NCBI RefSeq assembly: GCF_001636695.1
Contig: NZ_LGEL01000020.1
Location: 124,001 to 188,000 of the forward strand
Direction: 5' to 3'
DNA length: 64,000 nucleotides
Source of the DNA: Pedobacter panaciterrae
Lineage (GTDB): Bacteria > Bacteroidota > Bacteroidia > Sphingobacteriales > Sphingobacteriaceae
Shown here: in pieces, positions 54,946-63,660 of the stretch
How the letters are laid out: the number at the start of each line of letters is the position of its first letter
Position numbering within the stretch: the stretch's first letter is position 1
Position numbers and translations under genes: made by a program
The notes under the pieces: generated by a model
The model's input: the letters and a program-made list of their open reading frames with translations, nothing else
Database searches by the model: none
What the model was told of the DNA's origin: nothing

Positions 54946-55560
54946 TCAGATCAAGCGGTCTTTTACAACCAATGTATCGGCTGTTAAATCGTGAAAACAC
55001 TGTTGTTTCTTGTTCAAGAAGCTATATAAATAGCCTAAAAAAAATGGAGCCGTGGATAATATTTTAGCCGCATTCCGACCATAAGCATTGCTTAAGCTGA
55101 TCCTATTTCCTCCCAGATCCGTAACTTTAATATTGAGCAATCGTTTACCAACGGTGGCCTGTTTATCAGATGCTTCGGCAATGCTGCTATAAATAAATTT
55201 AGCAACAGCGATGAGAGGCAATCCTGCAAGTGAAACCATAATCCTCTGGTTTTTCCCTTCTACAAAGATGAAACTGATCAGTACCAGCAACACGTAAGCC
55301 AGTGTCAGAAAAAAATAATCTATAACTGAAGCAAGCAAACGCTGATCAAAGGAGGCAAAGTATTGAGGCGCTGTTTTCTGAAAGGTAAAACCAAGAAGCT
55401 CACGCAGTTCTGACAACTCGTGAGCTTCTTTATAATCGTCCATCCCAGGCTTCCTGATAAATGTTCCCGGAAGGATATTTAGTGACTTTAATTGTTCTAA
55501 TTGATATGGACCTTCCGGCTTTCCGTTTATTACAACGGTATATTCAATTTCATTATGCAT
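54946..55560 (-). CDS. RDD-family membrane protein with N-terminal GYF_2 domain
   Basis: A 204-residue protein. Residues about 4-52 (YTVVINGKPEGPYQLEQLKSL...GTFIRKPGM) form a GYF_2-type domain, a small protein-interaction module. The RDD domain follows (ASFDQRLLASVIDYFFLTLAYVLL ... QATVGKRLLNIKVTDLGG) with about three transmembrane helices. RDD proteins are of uncertain function; some affect ion transport. It precedes a LiaF-like gene, a PspC gene and an SDR on the same strand. Confidence 0.85.
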   Translation of the reverse strand: MHNEIEYTVVINGKPEGPYQLEQLKSLNILPGTFIRKPGMDDYKEAHELSELRELLGFTFQKTAPQYFASFDQRLLASVIDYFFLTLAYVLLVLISFIFVEGKNQRIMVSLAGLPLIAVAKFIYSSIAEASDKQATVGKRLLNIKVTDLGGNRISLSNAYGRNAAKILSTAPFFLGYLYSFLNKKQQCFHDLTADTLVVKDRLI

Positions 55561-55607
55561 TATTTACCATTTATTGTCCTCTTGAACGTTAGTAAACCGC
55601 CTTTAAA

Positions 55608-56540
55608 TTAATAACGATTCACCTCAAAGCTACTCAATCCTCCATCCAAATTGATAAATATCTTTTTAGCTGCTGCTTTATAGTTTGGAGTTTCGTAAGT
55701 ACCATCTTCTAATTTGGTAAAACCTGTAAAATCTCTTGATGAAAGCCCTGTTTTGGTTTTAATCCTACAACCGGAATTAGTCGGAATTTTAATTTTAACA
55801 TCTGCTACACCTGTTTTCACATTTACATCTGTAATGGGCAACAAATCTCCCATTTTAATATTCAATGCAGCGGCACCACCATCAAAATTGAAAGCGCGAA
55901 CCTTGTATTGAGAAAGATCAAAATCTACTTCTCCGGCTCCCATGCTCATGTGAATTTCCCAGGTAGGCTTAATGTTTAATTTCATATTCACATCATTTCC
56001 ACCATCACCCATATTCCACTTCGATTTGCCTTTCATTTTAAAATTCACTGTAGTTATACTATCAGATTTTTCTGTTTGCAATGAAAAGGTGCCTCCTCTT
56101 TTTTGTACATCCGCAGTGATTAAACTATCAGTAGGCCCTTTCAGGTCGAAAGATGTTCCTCCACCAGAAATATTCAAAACGGTTTTTGTGGATACAGAAT
56201 CAGTATAGGGATGCGAAAAACTTAGGTGTTCAGAATTGTTATCGTCAAAATCTACACTATCTTCAAGGTTTATATCAGACCATCTCCTACTCTCCGGAGC
56301 TTGTCGCCCCTTATAAAACAAAACTCCTAAGGTAACAACAAGGATTGCTATAGATATTATTCCGCCTACCTGCGATTTGTTCTTATTAAAAAGAATATTT
56401 ACACCGGCAATGATTAAAAATATTGGCCAGAAACGCCAAACATTACGCCAGTAAAAATCAATTATATGAAAGTTTTCTAAAAGGAGTACACCACCTATAA
56501 AAAGCAGTACTATACCCCACATTATTCTATCCAGTTTCAT
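55608..56540 (-). CDS. LiaF-like membrane protein with cell-wall-stress-type C-terminal domain
   Basis: A 310-residue protein. The N-terminal about 85 residues contain four hydrophobic helices (IMWGIVLLFIGGVLLLENF, NVWRFWPIFLIIAGVNILF), as in DUF5668/LiaF. A beta-helix-like C-terminal domain (about 115-310) with repeated strands (MGAGEVDFDLSQYKV, DGGAAALNIKMGDL, DGGLSSFEVN) resembles the LiaF C-terminal or adhesin-like domain. It abuts the PspC gene (1-bp gap), a common pairing in envelope-stress responses. Function inferred. Confidence 0.75.
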   Translation of the reverse strand: MKLDRIMWGIVLLFIGGVLLLENFHIIDFYWRNVWRFWPIFLIIAGVNILFNKNKSQVGGIISIAILVVTLGVLFYKGRQAPESRRWSDINLEDSVDFDDNNSEHLSFSHPYTDSVSTKTVLNISGGGTSFDLKGPTDSLITADVQKRGGTFSLQTEKSDSITTVNFKMKGKSKWNMGDGGNDVNMKLNIKPTWEIHMSMGAGEVDFDLSQYKVRAFNFDGGAAALNIKMGDLLPITDVNVKTGVADVKIKIPTNSGCRIKTKTGLSSRDFTGFTKLEDGTYETPNYKAAAKKIFINLDGGLSSFEVNRY

Positions 56541-56541
56541 C

Positions 56542-57222
56542 TTATATATCTTTTTTGGTGAATCTATCGTCTATATTGCTTTCTGCATTCCCTTCGCTGG
56601 CATTTGAGCTTCCGGGGATATCTGTAGAGGTAGGATTTTCTCTTTTCCACTCTTCCCATGCATCTTTTCTTTTAGATTTAAGAATAAAGCTTACTCCTAT
56701 TGCAACAAACACCAATGGCCATAATTTACTTATGCTAAACCAGAAAGGGATAATATTAAACTCATTCATCAGAAAATACAGACCTATTACGAGTAAAAAC
56801 AATCCCCCTACAGTTCTTCCGGTATCACTTTTCCGATAAGGTTTAAACTCTGGCTGTTTCTGTTCGGCAGTAAAACCACCTTCATTAAATGTTGACGACG
56901 TCCATGCCTGCGATTGCGATGGATTTGGTGTTTCAGGATTTTGATGTGGTTGCGTAAACGCATTTGGCGAGTTGAAAGGATTATTTTGCGGTCCTTTATA
57001 AAACTCATTAAATTTTGAAAATCTTTTTGCCGGATCGTTATTTACAGGTACCACAATCCACATGATGATATACACCAAAATCCCTGTTCCAACTAAAAAG
57101 ATGGTTGAGAGTACGAACAATAATCTGATTATCGTCACATCCACCTCCATGTACTCCGCAATTCCAGATGAAACACCTGCAATTACTTTCTCATGCTCAT
57201 TTCTAAATAATCTCTTGTCCAT
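56542..57222 (-). CDS. PspC-domain protein
   Basis: A 226-residue membrane protein. The PspC domain is at the N-terminus (KRLFRNEHEKVIAGVSSGIAEYMEVDVTIIRLLFVLSTIF, about 2-42), with a hydrophobic helix to about 58. A low-complexity Asn/Pro/Gln linker (about 80-130) leads to two further helices (about 133-180, GLFLLVIGLYFLMNEFNIIPFWF) like those of its LiaF-like neighbour. It probably senses or signals membrane stress. It shares an operon with the LiaF-like gene. Confidence 0.85.
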   Translation of the reverse strand: MDKRLFRNEHEKVIAGVSSGIAEYMEVDVTIIRLLFVLSTIFLVGTGILVYIIMWIVVPVNNDPAKRFSKFNEFYKGPQNNPFNSPNAFTQPHQNPETPNPSQSQAWTSSTFNEGGFTAEQKQPEFKPYRKSDTGRTVGGLFLLVIGLYFLMNEFNIIPFWFSISKLWPLVFVAIGVSFILKSKRKDAWEEWKRENPTSTDIPGSSNASEGNAESNIDDRFTKKDI

Positions 57223-57242
57223 AATATATTTCCTCCTATATT

Positions 57243-57932
57243 TTAAAACTGTATCGGCTTTATAGTTATCTCATCAACATTTACGCCACTACTTAAATTT
57301 AAAATGGTGTATATGGTATTTGCAATATCTTCTGGTTGCACAAAACGATCAGCCGGGATTTCTGTTCCCTCCCACGATGATGTTAGTGTAGAACCTGGTA
57401 ATACAGCTGTTACCTTAACGTTGTATTTTGATAATTCCTCCCTAAATACATTATTAAGACTGAGCAACGCTGCTTTAGTTACACTATAGCTACCTGCATT
57501 TTCCGCATTTTGTTTACTGGCTATAGAGCATATGTTAAAAATATGGCCTGATTGCCTGTTACGCATCATTTTACCAAAAAACTTTGACAGGTAATAAGGT
57601 GCATTAAGGTTCAGGTTTATTTGCCTTTCAAGCTGATCATCAGCTTCATCAATTATTGATCCCTGTAAAAACATGCCTGCATTATTCACTAAAACATCAA
57701 CCTCTGGCATTTCGTTTTTTACCGCATTGCAAAATGCATAAACATCTTCTTTGATGCTGCAATCTGCCTGATAAGTAAATATCCTGACCCCGGTATGTTT
57801 TAGCTCATTAGTAAAACGCTCCAGTTCAATCTTATTTCTTGAACACACTGCTAAGTTATATCCACTCTGAGCCAGCTTTAGTGCAATGGACTTTCCAATT
57901 CCTTTAGTAGCACCGGTAATAATTGCATTCAT
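57243..57932 (-). CDS. SDR-family oxidoreductase, 3-ketoacyl-reductase-like
   Basis: A 229-residue classical SDR. It has ITGATKGIGKSIALKLA (cofactor loop), VLVNNAGMF, Ser in ICSIASK and YSVTK (Tyr near 148, Lys near 152), plus PGSTLTSSW. It is short and without extra domains. The substrate is unknown. It begins a minus-strand run continuing with pspC and is divergent from mlaE. Confidence 0.85.
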   Translation of the reverse strand: MNAIITGATKGIGKSIALKLAQSGYNLAVCSRNKIELERFTNELKHTGVRIFTYQADCSIKEDVYAFCNAVKNEMPEVDVLVNNAGMFLQGSIIDEADDQLERQINLNLNAPYYLSKFFGKMMRNRQSGHIFNICSIASKQNAENAGSYSVTKAALLSLNNVFREELSKYNVKVTAVLPGSTLTSSWEGTEIPADRFVQPEDIANTIYTILNLSSGVNVDEITIKPIQF

Positions 57933-58091
57933 TGTTTAAACATGTTATTTAACACAATAATACAAAAAAGCACCGCATAGCAAAACAATAATAACCAAAG
58001 ATCGGTTAGAAAAAGGGATTAGTACGATTTCAACTTTTTATTGTTTCTTTGTATTAATATTGCACAAATACTATAGCTAATTTTTCATTGA

Positions 58092-58826
58092 ATGAATTTC
58101 ACCAATTTTGGCAGGTACCTACTTTTATTGAAAGCGGTATTTAGAAAGCCCGAAAAGTTTAAAATATACTTGAAGGCCATCTTTAAACAAATGGATTTTG
58201 TAGGGGTAGGTTCCCTGGGACTGATTGCTATTATTTCTACTTTTATAGGAGCGGTAATGACATTACAGATTGCTTTCCAGCTGGTTAGCGATTTTATCCC
58301 TAAAACTATTATTGGTTCTGTAAACAGAGATTCAAGTATCCTTGAGCTTAGTCCTACTATTACCGCAATTGTTTTGGCCGGTAAAATTGGTTCTGCAATT
58401 TCATCTGAAATAGGCACTATGCGTGTAAGTGAACAGATTGATGCATTAGAGATCATGGGAATCAATTCACCCGGTTATCTTATCCTTCCAAAAATTATAG
58501 CAGGTATTACCATGGTTCCTTTATTGGTAATCATGTCAATGTTCTTAAGCATTACCGGCGGATACATTGGTGGTACTTTATCTGGTGCTGTTACCCCTGC
58601 TGAATATATTCAGGGTATCACTACAGATTTTAATCCTTACACCATCGTTGTTGCTCTTGTAAAAGCTTTTGTATTCGGCTTTATCATTACCTCGGTTCCG
58701 GCATACGAAGGCTTCTATGTAAAAGGCGGTGCACTTGAAGTGGCACAGGCAAGCACAAGGGCTGTTGTTGTTAGCTGTATTACCATATTGGCATGTGATT
58801 ACATTGTAACCCAGTTATTATTATGA
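58092..58826 (+). CDS. mlaE: MlaE-family ABC transporter permease
   Basis: A 244-residue inner-membrane permease with five to six hydrophobic helices. Family features are FVGVGSLGLIAIISTFIGAVMTLQ, the central GKIGSAISSEIGTMRVSEQIDALEIMGI loop and the helix ending ASTRAVVVSC. MlaE with MlaF moves phospholipid between the membranes. Its stop overlaps the mlaF ATG (ATGA). No MlaD/MCE gene follows in the window, which is unusual. Confidence 0.93.
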   Translation: MNFTNFGRYLLLLKAVFRKPEKFKIYLKAIFKQMDFVGVGSLGLIAIISTFIGAVMTLQIAFQLVSDFIPKTIIGSVNRDSSILELSPTITAIVLAGKIGSAISSEIGTMRVSEQIDALEIMGINSPGYLILPKIIAGITMVPLLVIMSMFLSITGGYIGGTLSGAVTPAEYIQGITTDFNPYTIVVALVKAFVFGFIITSVPAYEGFYVKGGALEVAQASTRAVVVSCITILACDYIVTQLLL

Positions 58827-59575
58827 TCGAGATTAAGGACATACACAAATCGTTTGGCAGCAACAAAGTACTGCAGGGAATTTCCGGTAAGTTCGAAGCT
58901 GGTGTTACAAACCTGATTATTGGAGGCTCCGGTTCGGGTAAAACCACCTTGCTTAAATGTATGATTGGCCTGCACCATCCTGAACAGGGAAGTGTAGAAT
59001 ATGATGGCCGTGAGTTTACTTCCATGAACTTCGAAGAAAAGATAGAGATCAGGAAAGAGATTGGTATGCTTTTCCAGGGCTCGGCATTATTTGACTCGAT
59101 GACGGTTGAAGAGAATATCATGTTCCCTTTGAATATGTTTACAGACCAGGACCGCAAGGAAAAACTGGATCGTGTAAATTTCTGTTTGGAACGTGTAAAC
59201 CTTGAAGGGAAAAACAAGCTTTATCCGGCTGAGCTTTCCGGAGGTATGAAAAAACGTGTGGGTATTGCCCGCGCTATTGCCATGAATCCTAAGTATTTGT
59301 TTGTTGATGAGCCCAATTCTGGTCTTGATCCAAAAACCTCCATTGTAATTGATGAGTTGATCAAAGAACTTACCGAAGAATACAATACCACAACTATAGT
59401 TGTTACCCATGATATGAACTCTGTAATGGGCATAGGCGACTATATTCTTTTCTTGCACGAAGGCAAGAAATTCTGGGAGGGATCTAACAAAGAGATTGCC
59501 CATACAGAAATCCAAGAACTAAATGATTTCGTTTTTGCAAGCCGTTTTATGAAGGCTGCAAAAGGAAAGTTTTAA
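58823..59575 (+). CDS. mlaF: MlaF-type ABC transporter ATP-binding protein
   Basis: A 250-residue ATPase with Walker A GGSGSGKTTLLKC (near 38), signature LSGGMKKRVGIARA (near 140) and Walker B YLFVDEPNSGLDP (near 160). The GGMKKR signature is typical of the MlaF/Ttg2A subfamily. It is co-transcribed with mlaE (4-bp overlap) and followed after 9 bp by the methyltransferase gene. Confidence 0.93.
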   Translation: MIEIKDIHKSFGSNKVLQGISGKFEAGVTNLIIGGSGSGKTTLLKCMIGLHHPEQGSVEYDGREFTSMNFEEKIEIRKEIGMLFQGSALFDSMTVEENIMFPLNMFTDQDRKEKLDRVNFCLERVNLEGKNKLYPAELSGGMKKRVGIARAIAMNPKYLFVDEPNSGLDPKTSIVIDELIKELTEEYNTTTIVVTHDMNSVMGIGDYILFLHEGKKFWEGSNKEIAHTEIQELNDFVFASRFMKAAKGKF

Positions 59576-59584
59576 TATATAATT

Positions 59585-60469
59585 ATGATAAGCCTGCTAA
59601 CACCCACGCATTGGAAAGATTATGAGCTGATTGATTGTGGTGATTTTGAAAAATTAGAACGTTTTGGCAATCTGGTACTATCCAGACCCGAGCCCCAAGC
59701 TGTATGGAAAAAAACTTTATCTGAACAAGACTGGAAAAAACAAACACACATCAAATTTAAAGGTCGTTCTGCTACTAGTGGAGAATGGGTTAAAAATTCA
59801 GCTCATTTACCGGATCGATGGAACGTTGAATACAAAAATGACGATGTAACTATCAATCTTCGTTTAGGATTAACCTCATTTAAACATGTTGGCGTTTTCC
59901 CTGAACAAGCTGTAAATTGGGATTATATCTCTTCATCAATAAAGAAATTTAAAACTCCCAGCCCTAAAGTACTAAACCTGTTTGCTTATACTGGTGCCGC
60001 ATCATTAATTGCAAAAGCGGCCGGAGCAGATACAACCCACGTAGATTCCATTAAACAGGTAGTTAACTGGGCAAATGAGAATCAGGAACTTTCTAAACTT
60101 AAAGATGTGCGCTGGGTGGTTGAGGATGCTTTAAAATTTGTAAAAAGAGAGCTTAAACGAGGGAAAAAATATAATGGAATTATCCTGGATCCACCTGCTT
60201 TTGGTCATGGACCGAATGGCGAGAAATGGAAACTGGAAGATCATATTCAGGAAATGATGCAGGATGTAGTACAGTTACTTGATGAAGAAGAACACTTCCT
60301 GATCTTGAACACCTACTCTTTGGGCTTTTCTTCAGTCATTGTAGAGAATCTAATTAAAACTTCATTTCCTCAGGTAAGAAATCTTGAAACAGGAGAATTG
60401 TATTTACAGGCAACTTCGGGCATTAAATTGCCTTTAGGAGTTTTTGGCAAGTTCAATACTTTCAAATAA
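59585..60469 (+). CDS. Class I SAM-dependent methyltransferase, RlmI/RlmK-like
   Basis: A 294-residue enzyme. The SAM-binding region is KVLNLFAYTGAASLIAKAAGA with the acidic residue in HVDSIKQVVNWA. The catalytic motif region is YNGIILDPPAFGHGPNGEKW, and the closing LNTYSLGFSS fits the 23S rRNA cytosine-C5 methyltransferase-like group (Methyltrans_SAM). An RNA-base substrate is likely, but it lacks the PUA domain of RlmI. It is the last gene of the mlaEF run. Confidence 0.85.
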   Translation: MISLLTPTHWKDYELIDCGDFEKLERFGNLVLSRPEPQAVWKKTLSEQDWKKQTHIKFKGRSATSGEWVKNSAHLPDRWNVEYKNDDVTINLRLGLTSFKHVGVFPEQAVNWDYISSSIKKFKTPSPKVLNLFAYTGAASLIAKAAGADTTHVDSIKQVVNWANENQELSKLKDVRWVVEDALKFVKRELKRGKKYNGIILDPPAFGHGPNGEKWKLEDHIQEMMQDVVQLLDEEEHFLILNTYSLGFSSVIVENLIKTSFPQVRNLETGELYLQATSGIKLPLGVFGKFNTFK

Positions 60470-60476
60470 AGAAGTG

Positions 60477-60514
60477 GCTACAACATGATGTATGGGCATA
60501 CATCATGTTGTAGC
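60477..60514. repeat. Perfect 18-bp palindrome with a 2-nt spacer
   Basis: The arms 60477-60494 and 60497-60514 are exact reverse complements around GG (core CAACATGATGTATG/CATACATCATGTTG). It lies 7 bp past the methyltransferase stop. No T-run follows, so it is not a standard terminator on the plus strand. Confidence 0.85.
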
Positions 60515-60537
60515 ACACACTCTGTCTTGCTGTGCCC

Positions 60538-60628
60538 CCGTCATCTCGACAATAGGAGAGATCTCTTAGTTATGTTATTTGTGGCAACTTGCTTTATCAA
60601 GAGATCTCTCCTATCGTCGAGATGACAG
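60538..60628. repeat. Third copy of the dispersed CGTCATCTCGACGA palindrome
   Basis: The left arm starts CCGTCATCTCGACAATAGG and the right arm 60598-60628 ends CTATCGTCGAGATGACAGG, with a loop of about 29 nt. It sits between the convergent methyltransferase and hemS genes, like the copy at 16867. Confidence 0.88.
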
Positions 60629-60645
60629 GGTTATTAAAAACAAAT

Positions 60646-60673
60646 AAGACGCCGGGACCTAAACCGGCGTCTT
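60646..60673 (-). terminator. Terminator of the haem-uptake operon
   Basis: A 10-bp GC-rich stem AAGACGCCGG/CCGGCGTCTT with an 8-nt loop. On the minus strand it is followed by ATTTGTTTTTAATA. It lies about 52 bp past the hemS stop. Confidence 0.75.
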
Positions 60674-60724
60674 TAAACACACTTAAACCCAGTAACACCT
60701 TACTGCTTAAGTTTCTTTCCCTGT

Positions 60725-61753
60725 TTATGCAATTACAGCTAATTCATTTGCGATCAATCTCCAGTTTTCATTTTCAGGAATACCTGGTTTACGTTTTCCA
60801 AAAAACTGAACAATGATGTTTCCATCTTTATCAAATACTTCGATACTGGTTACAATGCCATCATCTGTTGGTTTTTTAACTAACCATACATTGGCAATAC
60901 CATCTTCACGAAGATGCATGTTAAATTCAGGATCCAATACATTAAACCACGGACCTGTTTGAATAAGTTTTTTTACTAAACCCGTATGGATCTGGATACA
61001 GCCGACACTTGAGGTAAAGACCATTATTTCGAGATCAGTTTCTGAAGCTCTGGTTAAAATTGCTTTCAAGGAATCGGTGGTAATTTGAGTAGCGTGACCT
61101 TCAGGGGCTAAACGCAAACCCTGGGTACGGCTTAATCCATGTTTCCTTAATAAACCGTGAAAATCGTGCGTATCTTTTAGTGCCAGCCATTCTTTTTTAA
61201 ACGATTCCACATCAACTTCCTGATCTGGCTTTTCTTCTACAGCAACTTTCTCTGCAACTATTTCTAATGCTGCAGTCTGATCTTCTGCAGTATATTTTTT
61301 AACCAATACATCGTAAGCATCGGCGTTACTTGTATCTGTTAAGTAAATTTTATGTAGAGCCTGTCCGTCCTTACCAAAAAACTGCAGACTTTTACGATCA
61401 TTTTCATTAACTGCAAAAGCAGATTTCCATGCACTCATAAATAGTCTCAAATCGATATCTGGATTTACTGCCAATCCCATCATACCATTAAAAGATACTT
61501 TTTTATAAATCCCCTTGCGTTCATGAACACAAAAGTCATTACGGGTTAAGGCCATTACATACCCTAAGCTTTCAACTTCCTTTAATATTTCCTGGAACTG
61601 ATCCTGCAAACGAATAGCTGTTGAATTTACAGTTGTTGCAATTAATTCAGCTTCGCTGGTACCAAGCTGCTTCGCTGCATCTCTGATACGAACTTTTGGG
61701 TTTTCTGTTTTAAATGCTTCCCATTGGCTTTTTAAATCTAATATCTTTTCCAT
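60725..61753 (-). CDS. hemS: HemS/ChuS-family haem-degrading or haem-carrier protein
   Basis: A 342-residue cytoplasmic protein made of two related halves (about 1-165 and 185-342). Each half holds the ALTRNDFCVHERKGIYKKV / MVFTSSVGCIQIHTGLVKKL core and a WFNVLDPEFNMHLRED or LAVNPDIDLRLFMSAW segment. The family receives haem after import and in several bacteria cleaves it to free iron. Last gene of the haem-uptake operon, 64 bp after hmuV, followed by a terminator. Confidence 0.92.
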   Translation of the reverse strand: MEKILDLKSQWEAFKTENPKVRIRDAAKQLGTSEAELIATTVNSTAIRLQDQFQEILKEVESLGYVMALTRNDFCVHERKGIYKKVSFNGMMGLAVNPDIDLRLFMSAWKSAFAVNENDRKSLQFFGKDGQALHKIYLTDTSNADAYDVLVKKYTAEDQTAALEIVAEKVAVEEKPDQEVDVESFKKEWLALKDTHDFHGLLRKHGLSRTQGLRLAPEGHATQITTDSLKAILTRASETDLEIMVFTSSVGCIQIHTGLVKKLIQTGPWFNVLDPEFNMHLREDGIANVWLVKKPTDDGIVTSIEVFDKDGNIIVQFFGKRKPGIPENENWRLIANELAVIA

Positions 61754-61817
61754 TTTATCTTATTTTAATTAATTCGTTCCATTTGAAATTTCGATGTATC
61801 ATAATAACCATCTCTTA

Positions 61818-62600
61818 TTAACTAACACTGGTAGCTGGTATAACCAGCGGACAATTATAATCTTCACACGCCATAAGCTTTACTTTAATGCTAAAAGTCT
61901 CATGTATATTTTCACAATTAATAACCTCAATAGGCATCCCCTCAGCAACTTTTTTACCATTCTTAAGCATCAATATTCTGTCTGCAAAGCGTGATGCATA
62001 ATTGATATCATGCAAAATACAGATTACACAATACCCACTGTCGGCCAGTTTACGTGCCAATACCATAATCTGTTGCTGAAACTGAATATCGAGACCATTT
62101 GTTGGTTCATCCAATAACAAGCAGGCATTCGGAGTTTCGTAAACCTGCGCAATTACCCTTGCCAATTGAACCCTTTGCTGCTCACCACCAGACAGGGTGT
62201 TGTAATCACGGCCCGACAAATGACTTATTCCTGTATCCTGCATCACTCTTCTTACCACCGCAAAATCATTGGAAGCAGGTTTCTGATCAAAATGAGGATA
62301 GCGGCCCATCATCACCAGCTCATCAACAACAAAAGAGACAGAAAGCGTATTATGCTGAGAAAGCACAGCTCTTGTCTTTGCCAGATCCTCGAGCCTATAA
62401 TTCATCAACTCCTTTTCCTTAATATAGATTTTACCTGATGACGGCCTCATTTCTCTGCAGAGCAATTTCATTAAAGTACTTTTACCGGCCCCGTTAGCAC
62501 CTAAAATAGCAAGCATTTCACCAGAATGAGCTTCGAAACTCAGGCCGTCTACCAATTGTCTATTCCCCACTTTATATGTTAGTTCTTCTACTCGGATCAT
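61818..62600 (-). CDS. hmuV: Haem ABC transporter ATP-binding protein
   Basis: A 260-residue ATPase with Walker A LGANGAGKSTLMKLL (near 35), signature LSGGEQQRVQLARVIAQV and Walker B ACLLLDEPTNGLD, and the H-loop CILHDINYAS. Of the FepC/HmuV type. Its ATG directly abuts the hmuU stop. Haem rather than siderophore or cobalamin is favoured because hemS follows. Confidence 0.93.
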   Translation of the reverse strand: MIRVEELTYKVGNRQLVDGLSFEAHSGEMLAILGANGAGKSTLMKLLCREMRPSSGKIYIKEKELMNYRLEDLAKTRAVLSQHNTLSVSFVVDELVMMGRYPHFDQKPASNDFAVVRRVMQDTGISHLSGRDYNTLSGGEQQRVQLARVIAQVYETPNACLLLDEPTNGLDIQFQQQIMVLARKLADSGYCVICILHDINYASRFADRILMLKNGKKVAEGMPIEVINCENIHETFSIKVKLMACEDYNCPLVIPATSVS

Positions 62601-63647
62601 CTATAGGTTGTTTTTATTTTTCTCAGAAATAATAATATATATAAACACGGGCACACCAATCATTGCAGTTAATATGCCTATGGGAAGTTCCGCAGGAGCC
62701 ACTATTGTTCTCGCGATAAGGTCAGCACCGGTTAATAAAGCACCACCAAGTAAGGCTGAGCCCGGAATTACAAGTCTATGATCAGCTGTAAATGTCATCC
62801 TTATAATATGTGGAATAATCAGACCGATAAATCCAATTATCCCCGCCATTGCAACAGAAGCCCCGACAGCCATGGTAGCAAGAATAATGATCATCCGCTT
62901 AACCACCTTAACATTTACCCCCATATGTAAAGCCTGTGCTTCTCCAAGGGCCAATGCATTTAAAGATTTGGCGAAAAAAGGAAGTACAACGATAGGAATT
63001 AAAACAAATGGCAACAATGCGCTTACCGTTTGCCAGCTGGCACCGCCTAAACTTCCCAGATTCCAAAAAGTAATATTTCTTAATTGTGCATCAGTAGCCA
63101 TGTAGGTCATCAATCCAATAAACGAATTTGCCAATGCATTAATTGCTAAACCAGCCAGTAATAAAGTTGTTATAACAGTTTTGCCATTCTTCATCGCAAT
63201 GCGATAAACAATCATTGTAGTAATACCAGCACCAATAAATGCGGCAATAGATAAAGCATAAAAACTTAGCGTACCTGTTAGATTTTTAAAAATATTAATC
63301 TCAAGCACAATCATTATTACAGCAAATAAGGTAGCACCCGAAGATATACCTATTAAACCGGGTTCGGCAAGTGGATTACGGAACAAACCCTGAATAGCAG
63401 CTCCGGAAACACCTAAAGCCGCTCCTATTAAACTACCCAATAAAACCCTTGGCAGACGAAGATTAAAAAATACAGAAGCCTGTTGAGAGGTAAAACCCTG
63501 ATGATCGGATATTCTTGTATGGTAACTTATGATAGATAGCAGTTCAGAGAAACTGATATCAACAGCACCAATACATGAAGAAACCACCATGGTTATAATT
63601 AAAACTACCACAAGCAGTATAATAATATATTCTGTTTTTTTAATCAC
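62601..63647 (-). CDS. hmuU: Haem ABC transporter permease (FecCD family)
   Basis: A 348-residue inner-membrane permease with about ten helices. FecCD features include LRLPRVLLGSLIGAALGVSGAAIQGLFRNPLAEPGLIGISSGA and GIIGFIGLIIPHIIRMTFTADHRLVIPGSALLGGALL. The start is GTG (63647), 13 bp after the binding-protein stop. Works with HmuT and HmuV. Confidence 0.93.
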   Translation of the reverse strand: MIKKTEYIIILLVVVLIITMVVSSCIGAVDISFSELLSIISYHTRISDHQGFTSQQASVFFNLRLPRVLLGSLIGAALGVSGAAIQGLFRNPLAEPGLIGISSGATLFAVIMIVLEINIFKNLTGTLSFYALSIAAFIGAGITTMIVYRIAMKNGKTVITTLLLAGLAINALANSFIGLMTYMATDAQLRNITFWNLGSLGGASWQTVSALLPFVLIPIVVLPFFAKSLNALALGEAQALHMGVNVKVVKRMIIILATMAVGASVAMAGIIGFIGLIIPHIIRMTFTADHRLVIPGSALLGGALLTGADLIARTIVAPAELPIGILTAMIGVPVFIYIIISEKNKNNL

Positions 63648-63660
63648 CTTACCCTGTATT

